From IMG/VR virus record IMGVR_UViG_3300003885_000053, positions 1 to 21,024 of that record: DNA of 21,024 nt; one strand, given 5' to 3'. Source of the stretch: a virus. Position numbers and translations under genes: made by a program. Below are positions 13,025 through 21,024 of this stretch, piece by piece (position 1 is the first letter of the stretch; the number at the start of each line of letters is the position of its first letter). Under the pieces are notes generated by a model that saw only the letters and a program-made list of their open reading frames with translations, did not search any database and had not been told where the DNA came from.

Positions 13025-14281
13025 ATGAAACCTTTACCACATCAACTAGAAGGAGCTAACGAGATAGTAGCTAAGCTACGTAAGTATATGTTATGTTACA
13101 TAGCTTGGGAAGAGCGTACAATGAAGTCTTTAACTGCAGTCTTAGCAGTTGAACAACTTAAAGTCAAAACATGCCTCATAATAACTAAGAAAGGTAAACC
13201 CTTAGACGGTTGGTTAGAGACTTTAGAGTACCCTCACAGCAAGGAATATAAAGTCACAAACTTCCATAAGGTGAAAAACATTAAGTTTCAGCCTGATATT
13301 GTTATAATAGATGAGGCGCATAACTATATTTCAGGAATACCTAAACAATCTGAAATGAATAAACAATTATTTAAAATATCAAGGAAAATACCTCTAATCT
13401 ATATCTCAGCTACACCTTATTCACAAGGGTTAGCTATGTTATATCATCAGTTCTATCTAAGTTCATGGAGTCCTTGGCGTACTTATGCATCATATATGTC
13501 GTGGTTTACTAACTATGGTAAGCCTTACACTACATATGTATATAAAAGAGAAATACCTAAATATGATAAGGTAGATGATGAGAGAGTATTAGCTAGTGTA
13601 GAGCACTTATTTATAGCGACAAAAACACGTAAGGAGCTAGGGTTTGAACACTTACCTAATGATGTTATACACTGGATAGAGCTACATGAAGATACTAAGT
13701 ATGTTTACAACTACATATCTAAGAAAAGAGTCTACACCTTTAAGTCAGGTACTAAATTAGTGGCTGATACGATAACTAAGGTTAGATACTCTTTACACAT
13801 GCTAGAAGGGGGAGTGTTAAAAACATCTAAGTTATTAGCACCTGCAGTTAAGGGGACAAGAACACTAAAAGCTAAATCAGCTAAGTATTTACACAAGTAT
13901 GAGGTATTAGGAAACACTGAGAAGGTAGATTACATATTAAAACATTGGGGAGATACTAAAGAATTAGCTATCATGTATCACTTTAAGGCAGAAAAACTTA
14001 AGTTAGAAAAGCATTTTAAGCATGCTTTATTACTACAAGCTACTAAGAATGCTGAAGGTATTGACCTAAGTATGAAGAAGCACCTAGTTATCTACAGTCA
14101 AGACTATTCAACTGCTAGGCATTCACAGCGTAGGGCTAGACAAGCTAACATAAACAGAGAACATCCAATAGATGTACATTTCTTATTAGTTAAGGGTGGG
14201 TTAAGTGAATCAGTATATGATACTGTGTCAATTAATAAGATCAACTATGTAGATTCAATCTACAAGAAACACCAAATATAA
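13025..14281 (+). CDS. SF2 DNA helicase (DEAH/SNF2-like)
   Basis: A 418-residue helicase. Visible motifs: PHQLEG with Q7 near the N terminus, motif I region AWEERTMKSLTA (K34, S35), motif II IIDEAHNY (D96-H99), motif III ISATP, and motif VI HSQRRARQAN near residues 360-370. These fit an SF2 translocase of the type phages use for recombination or fork remodelling. Motif I is unusual: the G-x-G-K-S/T pattern is reduced to R-T-M-K-S, so the glycines are missing while the Lys and Ser remain. It directly follows the Cas4-like nuclease gene, suggesting joint action on DNA ends or branches. Confidence 0.85.
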   Translation: MKPLPHQLEGANEIVAKLRKYMLCYIAWEERTMKSLTAVLAVEQLKVKTCLIITKKGKPLDGWLETLEYPHSKEYKVTNFHKVKNIKFQPDIVIIDEAHNYISGIPKQSEMNKQLFKISRKIPLIYISATPYSQGLAMLYHQFYLSSWSPWRTYASYMSWFTNYGKPYTTYVYKREIPKYDKVDDERVLASVEHLFIATKTRKELGFEHLPNDVIHWIELHEDTKYVYNYISKKRVYTFKSGTKLVADTITKVRYSLHMLEGGVLKTSKLLAPAVKGTRTLKAKSAKYLHKYEVLGNTEKVDYILKHWGDTKELAIMYHFKAEKLKLEKHFKHALLLQATKNAEGIDLSMKKHLVIYSQDYSTARHSQRRARQANINREHPIDVHFLLVKGGLSESVYDTVSINKINYVDSIYKKHQI

Positions 14282-14291
14282 GGTATCAATA

Positions 14292-15530
14292 ATGAGTGAT
14301 TATAAGAAGTATGACGAACTAAAAGGAACAGACTCTATAATTACTAAAGAGTCTATACTAACAAGACTAACAGCTAAGGATGTTTTAGCTTTTGTGTTTT
14401 GTTATGACCCTTATAAGACGTATAATATAGGTAAATATGAAGATATTGACTTTACATCTTTAGAGCCTCCTACTGATGATTTGTTTTATATATTGTACAG
14501 TATCTTAAAAGGTGAAATTAAAGGAAAAGAAGCCAGAAGTGCGGTTAGTGTATTCTCTCTGTTAAACGGAGACTTAATTAAGCTAATCATATCTAAGGAT
14601 ATGCAGTGTGGTGTAGGTATTAAGACATTAAATAAAGTATTCCCTAAATTAATACCTGAGTTTAAGATTGAGAAAGCTAAGGTGAAAGATTTAAACCTGT
14701 TAACCTTTCCTCAATATGTTCAAATGAAATATGATGGTGTAAGATTGGTGGTTATTAAGGATGGGGATCAGGTACAGTTTAAGTCTTCAGGAGGTCGTAA
14801 TGCTATATTCCCCAAGCTTGAAAATGAATTACTTAATCCTAGCTTCGTAGGTGGTGTATTAGACTGTGAACTAATATGGGATAGAGGTAAACAGAAAGAT
14901 AGGGACATAATCAAAGGTAAGTTAGTCAGCGCTATGAAAGGCGGAGTTATAGACGAGTCTAGGATGTACTTAAAAGTATTCGACTACTTAAGTTTATCAG
15001 ACTTTAAAAACCAATACTCAGCTAAACCTTATCAAGATAGATTTAAAGATGTAGGTACCATAGTACATAAGCTAATACAAAGTCCAATGATACATACAGC
15101 ACAAACTAAAATAGCTGAAAGCCTCAAAAAAGCTGAGCTAATCTATAGTCAATATGTTCAAGCTGGGTATGAAGGGATAATACTAAAGGATTTTACTAGC
15201 TTTTACACATTTAAGAAGTGTGATAAGTGGGTGAAAGTGAAAGAAGTAATAGATGCTGATTTAGTATGTGTAGCCACTACAAAAGGAACAGGAAAGTATA
15301 AGGGAGCTATAGCAGCATTAACATGTATAGGTTTAGTAGAAGGTGAGTATATTTCTGTAAACGTTAGTGGCTTACCTGAAAGTGTTAGGTTTGATGACCC
15401 TAAGAATTATATAGGTCAAATTATTGAGATCAAATATAATAGCGTAACTAAAGACCAACGAACAGGACAACACAGTTTATTTCTACCTAGGTATAGCCGT
15501 GTTCGTCAAGATAAGGAAACAACAAAATGA
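14292..15530 (+). CDS. ATP-dependent DNA ligase
   Basis: A 412-residue ligase that seals nicks through an AMP-lysine intermediate. Motif I MKYDGVR (K146 is the adenylated lysine), motif III LDCELIWD (E193), motif IIIa region VFDYLS, motif IV YEGIILKD (E294, K299) and motif V WVKVKE (K315, K317) are all present, followed by an OB-fold-like C terminus. The roughly 140 residues before motif I are longer than in T7 ligase and probably form a DNA-binding domain. The stop overlaps the next start as ATGA. Confidence 0.92.
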   Translation: MSDYKKYDELKGTDSIITKESILTRLTAKDVLAFVFCYDPYKTYNIGKYEDIDFTSLEPPTDDLFYILYSILKGEIKGKEARSAVSVFSLLNGDLIKLIISKDMQCGVGIKTLNKVFPKLIPEFKIEKAKVKDLNLLTFPQYVQMKYDGVRLVVIKDGDQVQFKSSGGRNAIFPKLENELLNPSFVGGVLDCELIWDRGKQKDRDIIKGKLVSAMKGGVIDESRMYLKVFDYLSLSDFKNQYSAKPYQDRFKDVGTIVHKLIQSPMIHTAQTKIAESLKKAELIYSQYVQAGYEGIILKDFTSFYTFKKCDKWVKVKEVIDADLVCVATTKGTGKYKGAIAALTCIGLVEGEYISVNVSGLPESVRFDDPKNYIGQIIEIKYNSVTKDQRTGQHSLFLPRYSRVRQDKETTK

Positions 15531-15805
15531 AGATATTAGATAAAGTACAAAGTCTGGCAATATTTAAAAATGTAAAGCATAACTATGCTACTATACAAGA
15601 CAATATTTTTGATGACTATGAGGATTATGTCCGACTTTCTGAATATGTAAAAGTTTCATTTACTTTACTCAATACAGTTGAAACTAATGCTAAAGAAGTA
15701 GAAATACTTGAGGCTCGAAAGAAAGAGGTAATGGCTAATACACAAGTAACATTAAATAAACTAGATGAGAAAATAGGTGAATTATTAGCTCTTCCTGAAC
15801 CTTAA
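15527..15805 (+). CDS. Hypothetical protein with C-terminal coiled coil (92 aa)
   Basis: A 92-residue protein starting in the ligase stop (ATGA). The first half is mixed, with an acidic aromatic patch (DDYEDYVRLSEY); the second half, about residues 48-86, is a charged heptad-like helix rich in Glu, Lys and Leu, likely a coiled coil. No family recognised. Coupling to ligase hints at a replication accessory, but there is no direct evidence. Confidence 0.65.
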   Translation: MKILDKVQSLAIFKNVKHNYATIQDNIFDDYEDYVRLSEYVKVSFTLLNTVETNAKEVEILEARKKEVMANTQVTLNKLDEKIGELLALPEP

Positions 15806-15816
15806 GATAAAGCAAA

Positions 15817-16173
15817 ATGAAAGAGTCAGAGCTACAAAAACAGATAATTAATCTAATAGAGTCAAGAGGTGGTTACTCAATCAATGTTATGTCTGCATCT
15901 AAGGACGGTGTTCATGATGTTATAAGTTGTTATAAGGGGAGATTCTTATCAATAGAAGTAAAGGTTAAAAATAACCAACCTTCAGAATTACAGCTAGATA
16001 ACGGCCTAGCTGTAATTAATGCAGGAGGTGTGTCAGCCTGTGTATGGGTTTTAGGAGATGTTGAAGATATTCTAGATGTTTTAGATACTGATTTTAACCT
16101 AATAAACACACCTAAATATTTAAACCATTTCCATGACTTATTTAAACAGACTCCCAAGTTGCCCCGTCTATAG
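15817..16173 (+). CDS. VRR-NUC domain endonuclease
   Basis: A 118-residue PD-(D/E)XK nuclease of the VRR-NUC type. D34 in DGVHDV, E47 and K49 in FLSIEVK, and Q59 in the SELQLD segment occupy the expected active-site order, followed by the typical INAGG. Stand-alone phage VRR-NUC proteins are structure-specific endonucleases suspected of resolving Holliday or flap junctions. It is the last gene of the plus-strand block; its 3' end overlaps the minus-strand structural gene by 32 bases. A 12-bp inverted repeat lies inside it. Confidence 0.85.
   Translation: MKESELQKQIINLIESRGGYSINVMSASKDGVHDVISCYKGRFLSIEVKVKNNQPSELQLDNGLAVINAGGVSACVWVLGDVEDILDVLDTDFNLINTPKYLNHFHDLFKQTPKLPRL
15986..16017. other. 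12-bp perfect inverted repeat inside the VRR-NUC gene
   Basis: aattacagctag (15986-15997) and ctagctgtaatt (16006-16017) are perfect reverse complements around an 8-base spacer. The repeat lies about 125-155 bases beyond the end of the leftward structural block. It could end leftward transcripts or act as a protein-binding palindrome. Confidence 0.45.
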
Positions 16174-16777
16174 CTCGATAGGTTATAGCAGCACCAACAC
16201 CTAGAGAGGCAGCAATGTTAACTAATGCAGCATCAAGGAAGTCACCAGATGCAGGGAATATATCGGCTGCATTAGCTCCTCTATTCTTGATATGTACAAC
16301 CATACCGGCTTGTGCAGGAGGCAATTTAACAGAGTCTCCTGCAGTTGCTACAGTAGTTAACTTATTCATTTCTCTATCTAACAATACTGCACTACCTTGC
16401 CCACCAGTAGCAAAGGCAGTCAATGAAGGGTTAACTGATCCTCTATGTGTCCTAATCCATCTACCTGTAGACACCCCAGCCACTTGAATAACATTCACAC
16501 CATCATCAGTAGTAGATACATTAATATCCCAGTAGAAGATACCTTCAACATTATCACCTAACGAAGTAGCTCCTCGTGTCATTGCCATTGTATATAGTGT
16601 AGACTGCTTAGTTCGTAACTCAGCTATATCAGCTACCACTACAGCTAAGCTTAGTGCAGTAACAGGTAAATTACCACTTTTACGTGTCTGAGTAACTTGT
16701 TGCGCTACTCCCTCACCTCTAAGTAACAAGTCTTCTTCACCACCTAATACACGCGTAAAAGTTCTAACCGTTGCCAT
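16142..16777 (-). CDS. Probable virion fibre or decoration protein
   Basis: A 211-residue protein. I choose ATG at 16777, with GGAG 6 bases upstream, over a TTG four codons earlier. The middle segment, GDNVEGIFYWDINVSTTDDG and then GVSTGRWIR, is a pattern recurring in phage tail-fibre and head-fibre proteins, and the Gly/Ala/Val-rich C terminus with LPPAQAGMVVHIKNRG looks like the beta-rich tip of such proteins. No cell-wall or catalytic motif is visible. It overlaps the amidase gene by 14 bases and the convergent VRR-NUC gene at its 3' end. Assignment to tail versus capsid is uncertain. Confidence 0.6.
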   Translation of the reverse strand: MATVRTFTRVLGGEEDLLLRGEGVAQQVTQTRKSGNLPVTALSLAVVVADIAELRTKQSTLYTMAMTRGATSLGDNVEGIFYWDINVSTTDDGVNVIQVAGVSTGRWIRTHRGSVNPSLTAFATGGQGSAVLLDREMNKLTTVATAGDSVKLPPAQAGMVVHIKNRGANAADIFPASGDFLDAALVNIAASLGVGAAITYRAIDGATWESV

Positions 16778-17189
16778 ACTGTTCTCCAATCAATTGTTGT
16801 ACATCAAAACAAGGGCATTCTTTAGTTACCCCTGGTAAATCTCTATGGCCTACTATGGTAGCTATAGGTTCTATCTTCTTAATCATATCTATAAGAACTA
16901 ACAAAGCTGTATATTGTTTTAAAGTGAAGTTAGCTTCAGCTTCGTCATTATTACCTTTACCACCAACTAAGCAAACACCTACAGAGATACCATTCCAGCC
17001 TTTAGCATGAGCACCATAGTCACTTATAGGTCTACCATACTCTATAGCTCCATGACGATTAATGACGAAATGATAACCTATATCTGACCAGCCTCTTTCC
17101 TCTACATACCATTTCCGTATCTCTTTAGCTCCTATATCCCTATCAGCATAAGTATCGCTGCAGTGGACTATTATCATAGTCTTATTCAT
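16764..17189 (-). CDS. N-acetylmuramoyl-L-alanine amidase (T7 lysozyme type)
   Basis: A 141-residue Amidase_2 family enzyme that cuts the bond between muramic acid and L-alanine in peptidoglycan, acting in lysis. Zinc ligands are H9 (IIVHCS), H115 (VGHRDLPG) and C125 (TKECPCFD), and Y39 and K123 match catalytic Tyr46 and Lys128 of T7 lysozyme. T7 lysozyme also inhibits the T7 RNA polymerase; no polymerase gene is present here, so only lysis is inferred. No signal peptide is seen, so a holin or similar is expected elsewhere. AGGGG 6 bases before the start supports ATG 17189. Confidence 0.92.
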   Translation of the reverse strand: MNKTMIIVHCSDTYADRDIGAKEIRKWYVEERGWSDIGYHFVINRHGAIEYGRPISDYGAHAKGWNGISVGVCLVGGKGNNDEAEANFTLKQYTALLVLIDMIKKIEPIATIVGHRDLPGVTKECPCFDVQQLIGEQYGNG

Positions 17190-17198
17190 ATATTGCCC

Positions 17199-20100
17199 CT
17201 ATTGAAATAGCATAACATCATCACCAACTGACACACCAATAAAACCTAACTCTTCTAATTTACGTTTAATAGTTGGGTCTTTAAGTAGTAGACCATCTGT
17301 ATACTTATCTACACCTATCAAGTTTTCTATATCTGACACTTTAGCTACACGTTCTGGCCTAACTAACATATTGGTCAATCTATTCTTAGATGTACCACTA
17401 AAGAATTCCTTATTAGATTTAAAGTAAACCCCTTTACCTAAAGAACCTTTAGACGCTTCGAATGCTTTAGAATCAACTGCATCAGTCACAATTTTGATAT
17501 TCTCTAAAGGTTTTCCGAATTGTTGCATAGATATCCTCAACTGCTTTAAATCATCAATTATGGTTAAGTCTTTAGGCATATCCTTAACCATCTCATCTAT
17601 GCTTTTAATGTTTAAAGGTTCGTTAAAAGTTTTAGCTATTTTAGTTACTAAAGCTGAAGCTTTACCTGACTCACCGGGTAGGTATCTTCTCACGTAGTTA
17701 GTTGTTTTACTAGCTAATGCCATCTTAGCCCTAACGATAGGATCGGCAGTAAAAGCAGATTTAAATGCCTCTATTGATATTTGATCAGTAGCTACACCAA
17801 CATTAGGATCAGCCCTAAGAACTGTAGCCATATCCGTTATTACCTTAGCCACTGTCCTGGCTTTAGTGGTTGTAAATTTTAAGGGTTTGAGCTTTTCAGC
17901 TAACATTGGGTAATGTATTGCCTGTATATCTGCAGATTTTCCTACTGTAAAATCCCCAACAAATTTGTTAATGATACTATCCTCCACATTCCCTTTTACT
18001 GAAGACGGTAACTTCTCAACAACCTCCATAAAAGTGTCGTCTATATCACCTATATGCTTTGATAATGTGTTTACTTTTTCTTGATTGGTTTGCCCTTTAG
18101 CAGTTAAGGCTTTAAACAATATATTTTCTTTTACTTCTTTATATTTACCATACTGTTTATTAGTTGCATCCCAAAGTTTAAGCCAATCTTCACCATCTGG
18201 AGTGTCTTTCATAACTCTAGTTATTTCATTGTCTATTGTCTGTATTACTGACCTTGCACCACTTCTATCAGCAAAAGACTTTAAAGTTTTACTAGATGTA
18301 AGTTGGTTAACTGCCACTCTCAGCTCTAAAAGATCAGCAAAAGTCCTTCTACTATTACCCTCGATATTAACAGGAGTAGTTACTGTAGCTACTGTACTTC
18401 TCTTGTCCCCTTTACGTTCAATAGAACCTATGAACTTAGTAATAGAGCTTTTGATATCAAAAGCACCTAAGTCTCTTATATTGTTAACTATAGATTCTAA
18501 CTTAGCGGCTTCAAAACCTCCAGTTATCTTTTCCATCCTTTGTAACACAGGCTCTATGGCTAATTTATTATAGTCAAAGGTATAAGTCCCCATAGAGTCT
18601 ATTTCTTGTATAGCTATGTTTTTAACAGCGGCATAATCCGAGACAACCTTCTCAGTATACTTAGTAAGCTCTTCAGAAACTATTTGACCTATGTTATCAT
18701 CTGTAGCATTGGATGTAGCTTTTATAACATTTTTAGCCCTTTGATTAACCTCTTCAGCAACGTTAACTGAACTTATAGGTTTATGCTTTGTGGCTATCTC
18801 TACTGCTCCTGTTAACCGTGGCTCAGTACGTGGTAACACCCTAAGCATTACAGAATCCATAGATTCATTATTACCTATTCGTAAGTCTAACACGTTCTGC
18901 ATCTGCGCTATCTTATCTTCTGCCATATCTCTAGTCATGCCAGCTATCTGCAACATAGCATCTACAGCGGCTTTTCTATTACCGTGTATTAGAAAATCAT
19001 TAGCCGATTTAAGGATAATTCCTGACCCTTTTATAACGACAGTACCAGCTAAACCTAAGACAGACTCAAATATCAAAGCCTCTTTCATTTGTTCTTTAAT
19101 GATGGTCATATTCAATTGCTGTCTTAACGATACAGCATTACGAACAGCATCTACACCTGTACCGAAAGCAGCGGCACCACCAGCAGCTATAGAACCACCA
19201 ACAAACCCAACTAAAGGTTTAAGCTGCCATGTAGATAAAGGAACTGACTTTATCGCTGCAATACCACCAACTGCAAAGGCGACTCCTGACATAGCTATAT
19301 TAACTCTATTAGCTATGACACCCTCAACTATCTGATCATATATAGGTATACTAAGCTTAACCATCACACCTTTAGCATTTCTAACTAAAATATCTGATGT
19401 ATTAGTGTTAGGGTTTATCTCTACCTTAGACTCAACACCAAACTTGTTAAAAGCTGCTGACAATTGGTTATCTACTTCTATGTTAGCTAATTTAGCTCGA
19501 TTAGTGGCAGTTCTATCACCTGCAAATCCTTTAATAGTATCTAAAATAGTGGAGAATCTACTGTTCAGTTGTGAGTTCATAGCCTCTAATTCAGCAATAT
19601 TGAACTCTTTAGGGTCGATAAAAGAGTCTAGTACTGCTTGTTGCAACTGTTGACGCTCCTCTTCTGGTGTAGCCATAGTCATGGATGCTGCAGTCTTAGC
19701 CTCTTGTATTCTGCTATCTCCTCTAGGTATTAAGTCTCCGCCACCATCAGCACCGTCAAATATTGGAGGTAGTAAAGGAACCTCACCTTGTATGCCTTTA
19801 CCTACCCCCTCTTCAAATACTGCAGATATTTGCATATTAGAGTAACCTCTAGCAGATAGTGTCTCTCTTATACGTTCTTCATCTACACCACCTGTTAGCC
19901 CTAAGTCTCTGATAGTCTTACCTGCGACTATTAGAGAAGGCCCAATATCCATAGCGCCTAAGTTTTTACTAGTTAGGAAGTCTTTGATATCTTTTACATT
20001 ATCACCTTGTCTAATCCTATCCATAACGAAAGCACCACCTTTAGCACTTTCTTCAGGTTTAAACTCGGCCTTTCTCTGTTCAAACTCAGTGTTGACCTCA

Positions 20101-20738
20101 CTTATAATAATCTGACCTTCAGGACTCTGTTGGAACTTTTCAAACTGTGTTAATACCTGACTCTCGTCTTCAGCCTGTGTTCCTGCACTAGCAACTCCTG
20201 GAGACACTGCAGCCGCAACTAATAAAGCTTTTTTCTTTTCTTTACCAAAAGCTATAAGATCATTAATTGTTTGACCCGGTTTAATAGTAGCTAAAGCTTT
20301 CTCAACCTTTTTCTGCTCATCAGGAGTTAATGAAGTAAAGTTTTTTTTCAGTGCTCTAGTGTCTGCCCTCTTAAATTTGTCACCTACTATACCATCTCTA
20401 ACCTTAGTTAGCAGGTCGGAAATCTCCACATCAGGGTCAATCATCCGCTTCTTAGCTGATTTAGCTGCTGCACTGCCCTTACCATCTTTAATAACTATCT
20501 TAGGGTTATTGGGTAGGTTACTTTTACCTTTTAACAGTATCTTAGGGTTATCATCTAAACCCGGCGAGCCTTTAATTAACTTTTTAGGGTTTGCACCTGG
20601 ATTACCTTTACCTTTTAACAGTATCTTAGGGTTATCATCTAAACCAGGTGAGCCTTTAATTAACTTTTTAGGGTTAGAAGGGGCCTCATCTAAAAACTTC
20701 ACAGTTTTAACTATTGCTTTATTCAACAAGTTACCCAT
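17199..20738 (-). CDS. Very large virion (probably ejected) protein with N-terminal repeats and ART-like C terminus
   Basis: A 1179-residue protein with AGGAG upstream of ATG 20738, overlapping the previous gene by 8 bases. Order of parts: residues 22-92 hold 28-residue repeats with NPK-[KI]-[LI]-[LI]-KG motifs; a hydrophobic Ala-rich stretch lies at about 166-186; further hydrophobic segments sit near 473-501, 508-528 and 551-574; the rest is helical. The last roughly 130 residues resemble an ADP-ribosyltransferase fold as found in phage polyvalent proteins (GSLGKGVYFKSN near 1098-1109, LEELGFIGVSVGDDVMLF at the end). The usual catalytic Glu near the end is Asp here, and no clear N-terminal Arg motif is seen, so activity is uncertain. 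Size, position after a portal-like gene and hydrophobic parts suggest an internal protein injected with DNA. Confidence 0.8.
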   Translation of the reverse strand: MGNLLNKAIVKTVKFLDEAPSNPKKLIKGSPGLDDNPKILLKGKGNPGANPKKLIKGSPGLDDNPKILLKGKSNLPNNPKIVIKDGKGSAAAKSAKKRMIDPDVEISDLLTKVRDGIVGDKFKRADTRALKKNFTSLTPDEQKKVEKALATIKPGQTINDLIAFGKEKKKALLVAAAVSPGVASAGTQAEDESQVLTQFEKFQQSPEGQIIISEVNTEFEQRKAEFKPEESAKGGAFVMDRIRQGDNVKDIKDFLTSKNLGAMDIGPSLIVAGKTIRDLGLTGGVDEERIRETLSARGYSNMQISAVFEEGVGKGIQGEVPLLPPIFDGADGGGDLIPRGDSRIQEAKTAASMTMATPEEERQQLQQAVLDSFIDPKEFNIAELEAMNSQLNSRFSTILDTIKGFAGDRTATNRAKLANIEVDNQLSAAFNKFGVESKVEINPNTNTSDILVRNAKGVMVKLSIPIYDQIVEGVIANRVNIAMSGVAFAVGGIAAIKSVPLSTWQLKPLVGFVGGSIAAGGAAAFGTGVDAVRNAVSLRQQLNMTIIKEQMKEALIFESVLGLAGTVVIKGSGIILKSANDFLIHGNRKAAVDAMLQIAGMTRDMAEDKIAQMQNVLDLRIGNNESMDSVMLRVLPRTEPRLTGAVEIATKHKPISSVNVAEEVNQRAKNVIKATSNATDDNIGQIVSEELTKYTEKVVSDYAAVKNIAIQEIDSMGTYTFDYNKLAIEPVLQRMEKITGGFEAAKLESIVNNIRDLGAFDIKSSITKFIGSIERKGDKRSTVATVTTPVNIEGNSRRTFADLLELRVAVNQLTSSKTLKSFADRSGARSVIQTIDNEITRVMKDTPDGEDWLKLWDATNKQYGKYKEVKENILFKALTAKGQTNQEKVNTLSKHIGDIDDTFMEVVEKLPSSVKGNVEDSIINKFVGDFTVGKSADIQAIHYPMLAEKLKPLKFTTTKARTVAKVITDMATVLRADPNVGVATDQISIEAFKSAFTADPIVRAKMALASKTTNYVRRYLPGESGKASALVTKIAKTFNEPLNIKSIDEMVKDMPKDLTIIDDLKQLRISMQQFGKPLENIKIVTDAVDSKAFEASKGSLGKGVYFKSNKEFFSGTSKNRLTNMLVRPERVAKVSDIENLIGVDKYTDGLLLKDPTIKRKLEELGFIGVSVGDDVMLFQ
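20523..20675 (-). repeat. Tandem 84-base coding repeat (28-residue unit)
   Basis: Two 69-base stretches (20523-20591 and 20607-20675) are almost identical, with a period of 84 bases. They encode repeats in the N terminus of the virion protein in which NPKKLIKG and NPKILLKG alternate, and a fifth, weaker copy (NPKIVIKD) follows. The few differences, such as cccggcgag versus accaggtgag, are silent. Confidence 0.9.
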
Positions 20739-21024
20739 TAACTATCTCCTGTGATGAAGGTACTTGACTACTTGCATCTGGATTATTAGAGGCAAACCCA
20801 GAAGCCTGTGCTTCAGCTTCTTTATCCCCTCCCAATGCTGTAGCCGTATCCTCAAATATTTTACTTATTTCAGGACTGTTTCGCGTCTGCATATTACGAA
20901 CAGATAGAGCTACAATCTTCATATATCCTGAAGGGTTAACTTGCGATAATAGCTGTCCTGCATTGCCTGATATAACACCTTCTAGCATTAATTGGTTCTT
21001 CTCATCAGTATCATCAAAAGCAAC
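20731..21024 (-). CDS. C-terminal end of a probable portal protein (partial)
   Basis: The minus-strand frame is open to the right edge of the window, so only the last 97 residues are visible; the internal Met at 20988 is not the true start. The visible part is helical (LMLEGVISGNAGQLLSQVNP, MKIVALSVRNMQTRNSPEIS) and ends in a Ser/Asn/Gln-rich tail. The mix resembles portal proteins of podovirus-type phages, and the next gene is a large virion protein, as in head-to-tail gene sets. This rests on recall of the family and not on a unique motif, so the call is tentative. Confidence 0.4.
   Translation of the reverse strand, partial: VAFDDTDEKNQLMLEGVISGNAGQLLSQVNPSGYMKIVALSVRNMQTRNSPEISKIFEDTATALGGDKEAEAQASGFASNNPDASSQVPSSQEIVNG

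Noticed and set aside
16778-16789. TTG start four codons upstream of the fibre-like gene
   Set aside because: ATG 16777 has GGAG at 6 bases and the TTG would place that site inside the coding sequence.
18085-19335. Plus-strand open frames opposite the large virion gene
   Set aside because: The 1179-residue minus-strand frame covers them all with a clean start and ribosome site; the plus frames are antisense shadows.
20523-20675. Tandem repeats as a CRISPR array or origin
   Set aside because: They are in frame within a long gene and preserve the protein pattern, so they are coding repeats.

Overview
The window looks like part of an AT-rich double-stranded DNA phage genome, probably of podovirus type. 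It is split into two opposed blocks. Positions 1 to about 16.17 kb carry a tightly packed plus-strand block of replication, nucleotide-metabolism and small accessory genes. From about 16.14 kb to the right edge, all genes are on the minus strand and encode virion and lysis proteins. The two blocks converge, and their last genes overlap by 32 bases. Genes are joined by ATGA or TAATG overlaps or a few bases, most have AGGAG-like ribosome binding sites, and I see no tRNA, integrase, CRISPR or insertion sequence. The T7-type amidase, the portal-like fragment and the very large virion protein suggest a Gram-negative host, but this is an inference. No phage RNA polymerase gene is present, and the clearest promoter (946-974) is of host sigma70 type.

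Layout. 1-820: end of an unknown gene, a terminator, then two small related genes. 820-1003: a terminator-like hairpin and a strong sigma70-like promoter. 1003-3572: a small possible DNA-binding protein coupled to a primase-helicase (Prim-Pol plus SF3). 3582-5375: small accessory genes, namely zinc-ribbon proteins, two one-pass membrane proteins, a protein with the RNA polymerase alpha-CTD fold, a YopX-like protein and a zinc-finger gene lacking a normal start codon. 5391-7819: ssDNA-binding protein and family A DNA polymerase, separated by a strong hairpin. 7830-12206: thymidylate synthase, three tandem paralogues, a MazG-like pyrophosphohydrolase, a DUF6378 protein and dihydrofolate reductase. 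12206-16173: Cas4/RecB-like nuclease, SF2 helicase, ATP-dependent DNA ligase and VRR-NUC nuclease.

Minus strand, in transcription order from the right edge: a portal-like C terminus, a 1179-residue virion protein with N-terminal 28-residue repeats and an ADP-ribosyltransferase-like C terminus, a T7-type amidase, and a probable fibre or decoration protein.

Together the plus-strand genes form a nearly self-sufficient replisome (primase-helicase, SSB, polymerase, ligase, recombination nucleases). They also supply dTMP: ThyA makes dTMP and dihydrofolate, DHFR regenerates tetrahydrofolate, and the MazG-like enzyme may trim nucleotides. The items most worth a second look are the alpha-CTD-like protein (4273-4647), the zinc-finger frame with an apparent AUA start (5093-5215), the 13-bp hairpin beside the polymerase ribosome binding site (6104-6132), the nested DUF6378 gene (11064-11342), the 12-bp inverted repeat near the convergence (15986-16017) and the ART-like tail of the virion protein.
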